Part shown: positions 17,594-24,815 of the stretch, one piece after another
Numbering within the stretch: the first letter of the stretch is position 1
Layout of the letters: every line of letters begins with the position of its first letter
Assembly (NCBI RefSeq): GCF_947331435.1
Contig: NZ_CAMZOF010000003.1
Span: forward strand, 62,001-126,000
Reading direction: 5' to 3'
Length of the DNA stretch: 64,000 nt
DNA from: Pelagibius sp. Alg239-R121
Lineage (GTDB): Bacteria > Pseudomonadota > Alphaproteobacteria > Kiloniellales > Kiloniellaceae
The notes under the pieces: model-generated
Database searches by the model: none
Seen by the model: the letters and a program-made list of their open reading frames with translations, nothing else
What the model was told of the DNA's origin: nothing
Program-made: the position numbers and the translations under genes

Positions 17594-18157
17594 TCAAAGA
17601 ATCGCTAACAAACCAACCGCAATGGCGGCGAACGGCCCGACGAGAGCAATCACCGACCAGACGATGAGCGTTGCGAAAGAAAGGTAGTCCGCGCGGCCGG
17701 GCAGTTGGCCAGAGAGGGTCTGCCGAGCCCTTAGGGTGGTCATGGGGGCCGCAAGCAATGCATCGCTAATGTCCGTACCGTGGAGGCTTCTGGCTCGCCG
17801 TCCCAGGACATGGGCACGCCACAAGAGCCTTGGCGAAATCAGCAAGCCAAGCGGGATGAGCGGGAGGCAGAACCAGCTTGCCGCCCAATGAGGCATGGGG
17901 CCGGCACCAAACTCCCAGGCGGCCATCTGGCATTCACCCTGTATGCTACAGGGATAGCCCGTGATCAGATGATGCAAGTCGTGAGCGGCAATGGCTTTCT
18001 TGCGCCAGGCGAAGTTGGGAAGCCAGACTGTCAAAGGTCCGAGTTTATAACTCCAGAATTTTCGACCGGCTTCATCCCAGGGAAGTCCGTTGGAGATCTT
18101 ATAGTCTCGAAGCGCCTCCCTGACCGAGGGAGTTTTTTTGGTTTGCAGGCGTGACAC
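17594..18157 (-). CDS. COQ4-like membrane-associated protein
   Basis: A 187-residue protein starting at GTG 18157, eight bases after the desaturase stop. It contains HDLHHLITGYPCSIQGE, matching the COQ4 metal/lipid motif HDxxH-(x)-G-x-P-x-S-x-x-GE. COQ4 takes part in ubiquinone synthesis in eukaryotes and some proteobacteria, where it has been linked to C1 decarboxylation/hydroxylation of the ring. Here the protein also has hydrophobic stretches (LPLIPLGLLI, and the C-terminal FATLIVWSVIALVGPFAAIA), unlike soluble COQ4. It is the last gene of an ArsR/GbsR-like/desaturase operon, so a role in lipid or isoprenoid membrane chemistry is inferred rather than shown. Confidence 0.6.
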   Translation of the reverse strand: MSRLQTKKTPSVREALRDYKISNGLPWDEAGRKFWSYKLGPLTVWLPNFAWRKKAIAAHDLHHLITGYPCSIQGECQMAAWEFGAGPMPHWAASWFCLPLIPLGLLISPRLLWRAHVLGRRARSLHGTDISDALLAAPMTTLRARQTLSGQLPGRADYLSFATLIVWSVIALVGPFAAIAVGLLAIL

Positions 18158-18165
18158 GGTCTGGG

Positions 18166-19185
18166 TTAGGCGCCTGAAATCTCGGCCTGATTGGGCGCTG
18201 CGGCCGCCATGGCTCTGGAGCTGGTGGGTGAAATCCCCACACGGGGCGGCAGATTTTTTGGAAGCTTAACGTTCCGGGCCAGCCCAAACCATTGCAGGAC
18301 TTGAATAAAGTTCCAACCGAGATCGATTTGACCCGGGTAAAGGCCATGCCGGGCCGAGCTGGGGAAGGCGTGGTGGTTGTTGTGCCAGGATTCACCCATG
18401 GTCGGGATGGCCAGCAAGGGTACATTGTGGGCCTGGATCACCGCGCCGTCCACGGTCCAGTCCTGCGGTCCCTTGGTGTGGGCGTAGTAAGAGATCAGCC
18501 AATGCATGGAGGTGCAGGCGGCGACCCGGACGCAAACACCCCAGACAACCCAGGGGAGGCCGCCGAGAAGATAGAGAGCGAAGGCGATCGGGATCTGGTG
18601 GCACATCCAGGTTTTGTCCAGAAAGACAATGAAACGGTCATTCATAATCTCCGGGCCTGGATCGAAACCCGGCGGATTCCGAAGCTTCAAGCGGAAGTTC
18701 AAATAGTAAAAACCATCCAGCAGCAGAGGCTTCTTGTGGCATAGAAACCAGTGACAGTCCGGTTGGCGCTGTGCCCAGTCCCGGCTATCGTGCAGCCGGA
18801 TCGTCCAGATCGGTCCGCCCATGCCCACGGCAGTGCCGAACCACAGTAGGAGATGCTCCAGCCATTTGGGACAGTCGAAACTCCGGTGGACGAGACGTCG
18901 GTGAAAGCCGACCGAATGGCCTGCGCAGAGCGTGATGCCGCTGGTGACGAGAAAGACCAGAAGGGCGTCCCATTCAAAGGTGATGGGCGCCAAGGCGAGC
19001 GCTGTCAGGAACATGCCCAGGTTCCACATTGAGCGTGGAGCGTCCCAGACGACTTCACCGTCAACCGGATCAGCCTTGTCCAGACCGGTGAGCGAATTGA
19101 CTTTGAAAGCATCTGTGTGATCGGCGCTGATTATGCCATCGTTGGCTTCGATGTGACCCGGTGTCTTCGATCGCTTCGCTGTCAT
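18166..19185 (-). CDS. acyl-CoA/fatty acid desaturase (membrane di-iron)
   Basis: A 339-residue integral membrane desaturase. The three histidine boxes are HSVGFHRRLVHRSF (boxes I/II region), HDSRDWAQRQPDCH, and the C-terminal GESWHNNHHAFP. They fit the delta-9 acyl-CoA desaturase (DesC/SCD) group, which uses O2 and a di-iron centre. The start is ATG 19185, one base after the upstream stop (TGAAATG), so translation is coupled to the GbsR-like gene; a longer open frame exists but overlaps that gene. It is likely regulated by the ArsR- and GbsR-type proteins encoded upstream, for example for membrane fluidity control. Confidence 0.9.
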   Translation of the reverse strand: MTAKRSKTPGHIEANDGIISADHTDAFKVNSLTGLDKADPVDGEVVWDAPRSMWNLGMFLTALALAPITFEWDALLVFLVTSGITLCAGHSVGFHRRLVHRSFDCPKWLEHLLLWFGTAVGMGGPIWTIRLHDSRDWAQRQPDCHWFLCHKKPLLLDGFYYLNFRLKLRNPPGFDPGPEIMNDRFIVFLDKTWMCHQIPIAFALYLLGGLPWVVWGVCVRVAACTSMHWLISYYAHTKGPQDWTVDGAVIQAHNVPLLAIPTMGESWHNNHHAFPSSARHGLYPGQIDLGWNFIQVLQWFGLARNVKLPKNLPPRVGISPTSSRAMAAAAPNQAEISGA

Positions 19186-19186
19186 T

Positions 19187-19738
19187 TCAGGCCCTTTTTC
19201 CAAAGCTCCGGTCGAACAGCCGGGCAGCCCGTCCGCCGACCCGCAAAACCTGCCGCAGGCTGTCACGAGAAAGCCGGCGCGCTTGCACGTCGATCGCCTC
19301 GACGTCCTCGGCCAGGGATAGCAATTTTCCGATCTGCAGACTGGTTGCTTGGCTTTCCGGTCCTTCGGAAGCGGCTTCATGCTGGCAATCTCGCAGCAGC
19401 TCGACAGCAGGTCCGATTTCCCGACGGCGCCGCTCTTCCAAAGCCTTGAGCACTAAGTTCCAGGGATCGCTATCGGTCTGCCATCTTTTGGGCGCATCTT
19501 TTTCCAGCAGGTACGAAGTCACCAACTGATAATCGGACAACCAATCCAGGGCTTCCCGAAGGGCGGCCTCGTCTAAATTCAGATCTTCGCAGAGCTCTTC
19601 TTCACCCAGCGGGCGCGCCATCAGGTAGAGATAACCGTGAACCCGGCACGGCACTTCGGGTAGGCCCCATCGGGGACCAAGGTCTCCTAAAAAATCAATC
19701 AGGCGTGCCACCGGCGGGGAAACGGACGACCCGCTCAT
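19187..19738 (-). CDS. GbsR/MarR-like winged-helix regulator
   Basis: A 183-residue protein. Its central region RVHGYLYLMARPLGEEELCE followed by DLNLDEAALREALDWLSDYQLV matches the winged-helix start of GbsR-type regulators (MarR superfamily). The C-terminal half is helical and may dimerise. It overlaps the upstream ArsR gene by 4 bp (ATGA) and is followed one base later by the desaturase ATG. GbsR proteins classically sense choline, but in this operon the regulator more plausibly controls membrane lipid desaturation. DNA binding is inferred from the fold only. Confidence 0.65.
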   Translation of the reverse strand: MSGSSVSPPVARLIDFLGDLGPRWGLPEVPCRVHGYLYLMARPLGEEELCEDLNLDEAALREALDWLSDYQLVTSYLLEKDAPKRWQTDSDPWNLVLKALEERRRREIGPAVELLRDCQHEAASEGPESQATSLQIGKLLSLAEDVEAIDVQARRLSRDSLRQVLRVGGRAARLFDRSFGKRA

Positions 19739-20040
19739 TCCTTGTCCCCGGGCGTCTTCCGCTCAGCCGAAATGCGCCTGGCATCGGGACAGAAGGGCGT
19801 GAGGAATCCATAGAGAGCATTCATCAGGTTGTCCGATGCCACGCTGTAGATGACGTATTGCCCACGCTTTTGCTCATGCACCAAGCCGGCTTCCTTCAAC
19901 ACGGACAGGTGCTTCGATATCGACGGTGTGGCCATGTCAAATTTGGCGGCAATCTCGCCCACGGTCATAGGGCCGCCGGCGAGATGATTCAGAATGCGGC
20001 GCCGTGGCTCGGACGCTAGAGCTTTGAAGGGACTAGCCAT
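19735..20040 (-). CDS. ArsR family transcriptional regulator
   Basis: A 101-residue winged-helix repressor. The HTH reads PMTVGEIAAKFDMATPSISK, then HLSVLKEAGLVHEQKRGQYV. It has no ELCVC-type metal site; one Cys lies near the C-terminus (PFCPDARR), so the inducer is probably not arsenic. The start is ATG 20040 with AGGA nine bases upstream. An inverted repeat just before the start (20043-20066) is a probable self-operator. It is the first gene of a four-gene operon with a GbsR-like protein, a fatty-acid desaturase and a COQ4-like protein. Confidence 0.88.
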   Translation of the reverse strand: MASPFKALASEPRRRILNHLAGGPMTVGEIAAKFDMATPSISKHLSVLKEAGLVHEQKRGQYVIYSVASDNLMNALYGFLTPFCPDARRISAERKTPGDKE

Positions 20041-20444
20041 AGATAATTTCCTAACTTGGAAAATAACTAAATGCAAGCGAAAATTTGATTAAGCTGCGCG
20101 GCTTCGGTTGGTCCGACAGGGGCGTGTTGGAGATGGCCTTTCATACAGAGGGGTGCTTTTCGTAAGTGCTGGCCATTCAACCCACTCTATTGCCTTTGCC
20201 ATTTGTTACGTCGCGGCGCTTTTCAAACCTCTTATCGTCGAGAGAATCGCGTGCCTATTTGTACGACGCAGTGTGCGCTTTGGGTGAAGCCGTTGGCTGA
20301 TTGAATGCTGCACGAAAAGCAGTTTCTTTTCGCCAGACGCTCTCTGCGGGCGTGAACAACTATCGCTCTTCGAATGCAAGAACCATATTTATGGGGACAT
20401 AGTTAAAAATTGACGATTCCTCTCGGAAAGACTAGCCTCCTCCA
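20041..20444. other. intergenic region between ArsR operon and transposase
   Basis: Apart from the operator-like repeat at its left end I see no gene here. The right end carries the ATTTATGGGGACATAGTTA stretch seen upstream of many REP-type transposase genes. No terminal repeats or target duplication are visible. Confidence 0.4.
20043..20066. promoter_or_regulatory. inverted-repeat operator candidate of the ArsR operon
   Basis: Arms ATAATTTCC and GGAAAATAA around TAACTT pair at 7 of 9 positions. The repeat lies 3-26 bases before the ArsR start and overlaps its ribosome-binding region, a position that would block transcription or translation. Its length and symmetry fit an ArsR dimer site. 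Confidence 0.45.
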
Positions 20445-21113
20445 ATGGCACGATTGGCAAGAGTAGTGGCGCCACGCTTACCGCATCTGGTAACGCAGCG
20501 TGGCAACAGGGGGCAGGAGGTGTTCTTCGGCAAGAAGGACTACGCAGCCTATTGCGAACTTCTGGCGGAGGGTTGCCGGTCGGCGAGGACAAAGCTGTTG
20601 GCTTATTGTCTGATGCCGACCCATGTCCATCTGATCCTGGTGCCCTCGAATCCCGATGGTTTGCGTGCGGCATTGGGCGAGGCACACCGGCGTTATACAA
20701 GAGCCGTGAATCTCCGCGAAGGATGGCGAGGTTACTTATGGCAGGGTCGCTTCGCCTCCTTTCCCATGGACAAATCCTATTTGCTGGATTGCGTACGTTA
20801 CGTCGAACAGACACCGGTGCGTGAAGGCTTGGTGCGGCGCGTGCGGGACTGGAAATGGTCGAGCGCACGGGCGCATCTGGCCGGCGAAGACGATGACCTG
20901 ATAGACGTTGAGCCGTTGCTGTCATTGGAGCCGGACTGGAAAGCCTTTTTGCGTCAAAGTCTTTACGAAGATGAATTCGAGGCGATCGAAGCTGCCGGGC
21001 GTACCGGTCGGCCGCTCGGCCCGGACAAATTTACCAGGCGACTGGAAAAGCGCCTAAATCGCCAGCTGGTACGTCAAAAACCGGGACCGAAACCGAGGCA
21101 GGACGACGAATAG
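20445..21113 (+). mobile_element. REP-associated tyrosine transposase (Y1_Tnp, IS200-like)
   Basis: A 222-residue RAYT-type protein. The HUH metal motif is seen in YCLMPTHVHLILVPS, and the catalytic Tyr in LLDCVRYVEQTPVREGLV. Other family marks are RGNRGQEVFF near the N-terminus, YLWQGRFASFPM, and WKWSSARAHL. These enzymes are usually single-copy, domesticated relatives of IS200/IS605 transposases that act on REP hairpins. I found no REP array around it, so it appears solitary. The frame is intact, so it may be active. The basic C-terminus (QKPGPKPRQDDE) is typical. Confidence 0.9.
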
Positions 21114-21176
21114 CGATCTATGACGCCCGGTAAAGGGCCGTCGAATTGGGCCTTTTCACGAACTGAAGTGAATCCT

Positions 21177-22292
21177 ATGAGCCTTCCAAAGCTAATGAGT
21201 GGCGTTCAGCTGTCGCGACACGGTGGTCCGGAAGTACTGTTGTGGAATGACGAAATTCCCGTTCGTGCCCCGAATGCGGACGAGGCGCTGGTGCGCGTTT
21301 TGGCGGCGGGCGTCAACAACACCGACATCAATACACGCGTCGGCTGGTATTCGAAGACAGTGACCGGCGGAACCGAGGACTCGGAGCAAGGGAAAGACAA
21401 TGGCCAGGGTGCCGCCGTTGAGAAGGTCACCGTCGAAAATGGCGGTTGGGCGGGCACGTTACCTTTGCCGCTCATTCAAGGCGGTGATCTTTGCGGTGAA
21501 GTCGTTGCGATCGGGGCGGAGGTCCACGCTCTGGCGGTCGGTATGCGTGTGACTTGTCCCATCAATCAACCCGTACCGACGGCGGGTAAGCCGACAGCGT
21601 TCGTTGCCCTGGGGTCCGAGTTCGACGGCGCCTTTGCCCAGTACTGCACTGTGCCAGCAAACCAGCTTTCGGACGTCAGCTCTTCACCGCTGAGCGATGT
21701 GGAGATCGCTGCCATTCCCTGCGCCTTTGGGACTGCCATGAACCTGCTGGCACGCGCAGGCGTTGGTGAAGGCGACCAGGTGCTCATCACGGGGGCTTCC
21801 GGCGGCGTTGGTCTTGCCGCCGTTCAACTGGCCCGATTGCGCGGTGCCCGAGTGACCGGTGTTTCGAATCCGCAGAAACAGGAGGCGGTGCGCGCGGCGG
21901 GGGCGGAGCAAGCCATAGGCCGTGGCGATCTACCCGAACCGGGAAGCTTTAGTGTCGTGATTGATGTCGTTGGCGGTCCGGACTGGGGAGGCTACATCGA
22001 AGCGTTGAAACCTGGTGGACGCTATGCGGTCTCCGGCGCAATAGCCGGCCCCATCGTGGAGGCCGACCTGCGGACCATCTATCTAAATGACATCACGCTA
22101 TTCGGCTGTACATTTCAACCGTCCGAAGTTTTCGCCGAGCTGGTCTCACTGATCAACGCAGGTAAGGTGCGACCGCTTATTTCGAAAACCTATCCGCTGC
22201 GAGACATTGCAATCGCGCAGGAAGATTTTCAGTCAAAAAAATATCCAGGCAAGCTGGTGTTGATTCCGCCCGAATGCGACGCAGGAATTTGA
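21177..22292 (+). CDS. MDR-family zinc-type alcohol dehydrogenase / quinone oxidoreductase
   Basis: A 371-residue medium-chain dehydrogenase. The N-terminal GroES-like half has the family's NNTDINTRVGWY and GGDLCGEVVAIG. The Rossmann half has QVLITGASGGVGLAAVQLAR for NAD(P). The catalytic-zinc cysteine and the structural four-Cys lobe are not evident, which suggests a quinone-oxidoreductase-like, zinc-free or zinc-poor member. ATG 21177 is preferred; ATG 21195 is an alternative, and no strong Shine-Dalgarno supports either. A longer frame reaches back to 21120. It follows the transposase and is convergent with the TolC-like gene. The substrate is unknown. Confidence 0.85.
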   Translation: MSLPKLMSGVQLSRHGGPEVLLWNDEIPVRAPNADEALVRVLAAGVNNTDINTRVGWYSKTVTGGTEDSEQGKDNGQGAAVEKVTVENGGWAGTLPLPLIQGGDLCGEVVAIGAEVHALAVGMRVTCPINQPVPTAGKPTAFVALGSEFDGAFAQYCTVPANQLSDVSSSPLSDVEIAAIPCAFGTAMNLLARAGVGEGDQVLITGASGGVGLAAVQLARLRGARVTGVSNPQKQEAVRAAGAEQAIGRGDLPEPGSFSVVIDVVGGPDWGGYIEALKPGGRYAVSGAIAGPIVEADLRTIYLNDITLFGCTFQPSEVFAELVSLINAGKVRPLISKTYPLRDIAIAQEDFQSKKYPGKLVLIPPECDAGI

Positions 22293-22307
22293 CTCTGCAA
22301 TTTCGGC

Positions 22308-23126
22308 TTATTTAATCGCCGAACTGCGTTTCATGATCTCGAGGACCTGGAGTTGGGCGGCGAGCAGATCAGCGTCGGCTTCAGCCACGGCGATCTTCTG
22401 GTCGATAGCGTCGCCTATCCGTTCTTGCACGCGGGTTAGGCTGATTTGGCCGATATAAAACGCTTGCAGGACCGAATCAGAGAGGTCGCCGGAGAACGCG
22501 CTCATAGGCTGGAGCAAGGCATGTTGCCGTTTCGCTCCCTCATAGCGGTTCCAGGCATGTCTAAGGCGTTGTTGCGCTTCCTCGGCCGTAGAAGCTTGTG
22601 CTGTCAGTGCCGCTGCTTCGTTCTCCGGCCAGCTTTCGGCCAAGATTGACGGTGTGATGAAATCGGCGGGGTCGGTTTGCAGTGCGGTCTGAAAGAAAAG
22701 AGTGAGATGGCCCAATGAGGTTGCGAGTCTGGCCTCTTTCAACTGAAATCGCTTGAGTTCGATTTCTGCGAGCAGAAGATCGGCGTTAGTGCCTCTTCCG
22801 CTTTCGACCCCTGACCGTACGTCTTCCAGCAATCTGCGTTGTTGCGTGATTGCCTCTTGAAGGATCTGCTGTTGTTTCCCGTCGCGGAGGACGTGGAGGT
22901 AGAGCTGGCCGGCGATGGCAGCACAGTTCTCACCGTTTCGCGGTATAGCCAAAGCTTCCCAGGAGGCGGCCGCGAGGGCGTTCTCAACGGGCGCACAGTC
23001 ATTTTTCGCTACGTCGAGCACCTGCCAGAGTGCTGCTGCCTGTAGTGGGGTGAAGCTTCCTGCGGTGAAGATCAAGCCAATGAACGCCATTCGGGTGAGG
23101 AAGATAGAGCTTGGGTTTGAGCGCAT
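22308..23126 (-). CDS. TolC-like outer membrane efflux family protein, short
   Basis: A 272-residue exported protein. A signal peptide (MAFIGLIFTAGSFTPLQAAA) is followed by long coiled-coil helices with the OEP hallmark VRSGVESGRGTNADLLLAEI and repeated Q/A/E-rich heptads. Full TolC proteins are 400-500 aa; this has only one helical repeat and no obvious beta-barrel strands, so it is either a reduced partner or a periplasmic coiled-coil protein. ATG 23126 has GAGG upstream. It follows the 371-aa exported gene by about 75 bp and belongs to the same three-gene cassette. Confidence 0.6.
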   Translation of the reverse strand: MRSNPSSIFLTRMAFIGLIFTAGSFTPLQAAALWQVLDVAKNDCAPVENALAAASWEALAIPRNGENCAAIAGQLYLHVLRDGKQQQILQEAITQQRRLLEDVRSGVESGRGTNADLLLAEIELKRFQLKEARLATSLGHLTLFFQTALQTDPADFITPSILAESWPENEAAALTAQASTAEEAQQRLRHAWNRYEGAKRQHALLQPMSAFSGDLSDSVLQAFYIGQISLTRVQERIGDAIDQKIAVAEADADLLAAQLQVLEIMKRSSAIK

Positions 23127-23200
23127 ACGCGTTGCCTCTGGCTGGGGCATCCTTAGATCGAATGCTTTTGGATTAAGTTTGTTCTTGAAGTTGGGGCATG

Positions 23201-24316
23201 TCAGTTGCCGTCTTCACCAGAAGCCTTTGGCGTCTCGAACATCTCGGCAACCGCGGATTTGGTGATGGCAAAGCCCTCAGCCAGAACCGAGATCTGGGTG
23301 CGAAGAGAGAGAGCGAAGCGCCGCAGATGCTCTGGAGAGTCAGTCGCTTCACGCACCACCTGGCGCTTGAACTCGTCGACCCAAAGTGCGACCAGCTTTG
23401 GCGGCACGCCGGAAAGATCCTGCACCAGGAATGCTTCGTCTGCGCCGACGGACTTTTCGCTTAAGGGCCTTAGAACCGATACGATGAAGGGTCCGTTACC
23501 GCGCAATTGAACCTGCCCCATCAATACTTCAGCCCGGGCATGATCGTAGAGCCTCGACAGAATATCAATTTGCTCGGTTGCGGTCCGCTGGGCGAAGTGC
23601 AGTCGCATGCTTGTCGGTTTGGTGTCGATAAAGATCGGCTTTAATGGCGCGTAGAATATATTGATGCTGGCCCGGACGGCACCGCTGCTTTCCAACGCGT
23701 CCGCCGAACGGACTTGACCGACATAGGCCTCGATGGCGCTCTTAAACCGCGCATGCTCCTCGCGCGAACCTTCGCTGGCGCCCGCGAACAACAGATAGCT
23801 GTAGAGTGGATGGCCGTCCCGTTCGAATTCACCTGGAAACAGGAGATCGCGGCCGGTGTGGCGAAGGCCTGACAGATTGGGTAGCGGGCTATCGCCTCCC
23901 GAATCTTCTCCCGCAGCTGTTTCCAAGTGAGTGTCTTCGACAGTTGTGACTGCTTGGATTTGATCGACAACGACTTGGGCGCTGACAATCGTCCCATTGA
24001 TAGAAAAATCGATCGTCTCCAGATCATCCCGCACTAGAAAATCCCGCAGTACGATGCGACCGTTGTCGGTGAACAAGAGGACGAGGTCGCTGGCAACTTC
24101 GACAATCTGGGCATCTTGGGCATCGAACATTAATGTCAAGATGGTGTTTTTCGGCGCTTCAACGGTTAGGGTTTCACCCGGTGCCGGTTTTTGTATTTCG
24201 ATCAGAGTCATTGCCTGCCCGGCAACGACCGTTGTAGGACTCCACAAGAGCACGGTCAGCAGGAACAGGGGGAAGACGACATGCCATGAATTATTGTTCT
24301 TGGCGGTGCCGGTCAT
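23201..24316 (-). CDS. exported protein of unknown function with BapA-prefix-like N-terminus
   Basis: A 371-residue protein with an N-terminal membrane/signal segment (VVFPLFLLTVLLWSPTTVVA). The next 90 residues (IVEVASDLVLLFTDNGRIVL, then RDF) resemble the strand-rich prefix domain found at the start of BapA/T1SS-type adhesins. The rest matches nothing I recognise; it is mixed helical with an acidic linker (TAAGEDSGGDSPLP) near residue 140. Its ATG overlaps the stop of the upstream 65-aa gene (ATGA), with AGGTGGA upstream. The product is probably periplasmic or surface-linked. Association with adhesin export is a guess from the prefix and the TolC-like neighbour. Confidence 0.6.
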   Translation of the reverse strand: MTGTAKNNNSWHVVFPLFLLTVLLWSPTTVVAGQAMTLIEIQKPAPGETLTVEAPKNTILTLMFDAQDAQIVEVASDLVLLFTDNGRIVLRDFLVRDDLETIDFSINGTIVSAQVVVDQIQAVTTVEDTHLETAAGEDSGGDSPLPNLSGLRHTGRDLLFPGEFERDGHPLYSYLLFAGASEGSREEHARFKSAIEAYVGQVRSADALESSGAVRASINIFYAPLKPIFIDTKPTSMRLHFAQRTATEQIDILSRLYDHARAEVLMGQVQLRGNGPFIVSVLRPLSEKSVGADEAFLVQDLSGVPPKLVALWVDEFKRQVVREATDSPEHLRRFALSLRTQISVLAEGFAITKSAVAEMFETPKASGEDGN

Positions 24317-24510
24317 TTCGAATCCACCTTCTGGTTCGAGCCCAAGTGCTTTCTCGCCAATACCACGAGCTTCACCAGGCCGTAAAAGACCGCTAGGACA
24401 AAAACCGTTTCTCCTGCGCCCAAAGGCTCGTTGGGAAAGGTCAAATAAAAGGCAGTCCAGACGAACACCGTAAGCGCCACCGCAACAGCGAGGTCAATAC
24501 TCCACTTCAC
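24313..24510 (-). CDS. small two-helix membrane protein, unknown
   Basis: A 65-residue protein with two hydrophobic segments (IDLAVAVALTVFVWTAFYL and ETVFVLAVFYGLVKLVVLA) and a basic C-terminal tail (KHLGSNQKVDSK). It starts at GTG 24510, with GGGGGAG eight bases upstream. It overlaps the next gene by 4 bp, so it is the first gene of the envelope cassette 24510-22308. The short length is compatible with an anchor or assembly subunit. I do not recognise the family. Confidence 0.7.
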   Translation of the reverse strand: MKWSIDLAVAVALTVFVWTAFYLTFPNEPLGAGETVFVLAVFYGLVKLVVLARKHLGSNQKVDSK

Positions 24511-24815
24511 CGATTATTCTCCCCCGCGTTCAGGACAGGCATCTGAGACCTGTCTCGTACTTTCCGTGTAACCTAACATATCGATGCCTGAGGGGCGAAG
24601 TTAACTCGATCGAAATCTTACTTCACAATGGGGGTCGGTTGGAAAATAGACGTGGGGCGCGATCTGCCGTCGGTGAGGGTGGACAGGATCGACATCATGC
24701 CTGTGATGCAGAAGCCGTAGGAACATTGGATTGAAAGGCGATAGGGGCACCAGCGAAGGAGTGCGACTGGATCAGCAAAGAACGTGAAAGGCCCTCCAGC
24801 GATCAGTCTCTGTCG
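24511..24815. other. intergenic region between the envelope cassette and the hybrid kinase
   Basis: About 300 bp with no gene. An inverted repeat GACAGG / CCTGTC lies near 24534-24555 without a T-run. It would contain the promoter of the three-gene cassette and the 3' end of the kinase transcript. Confidence 0.35.
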
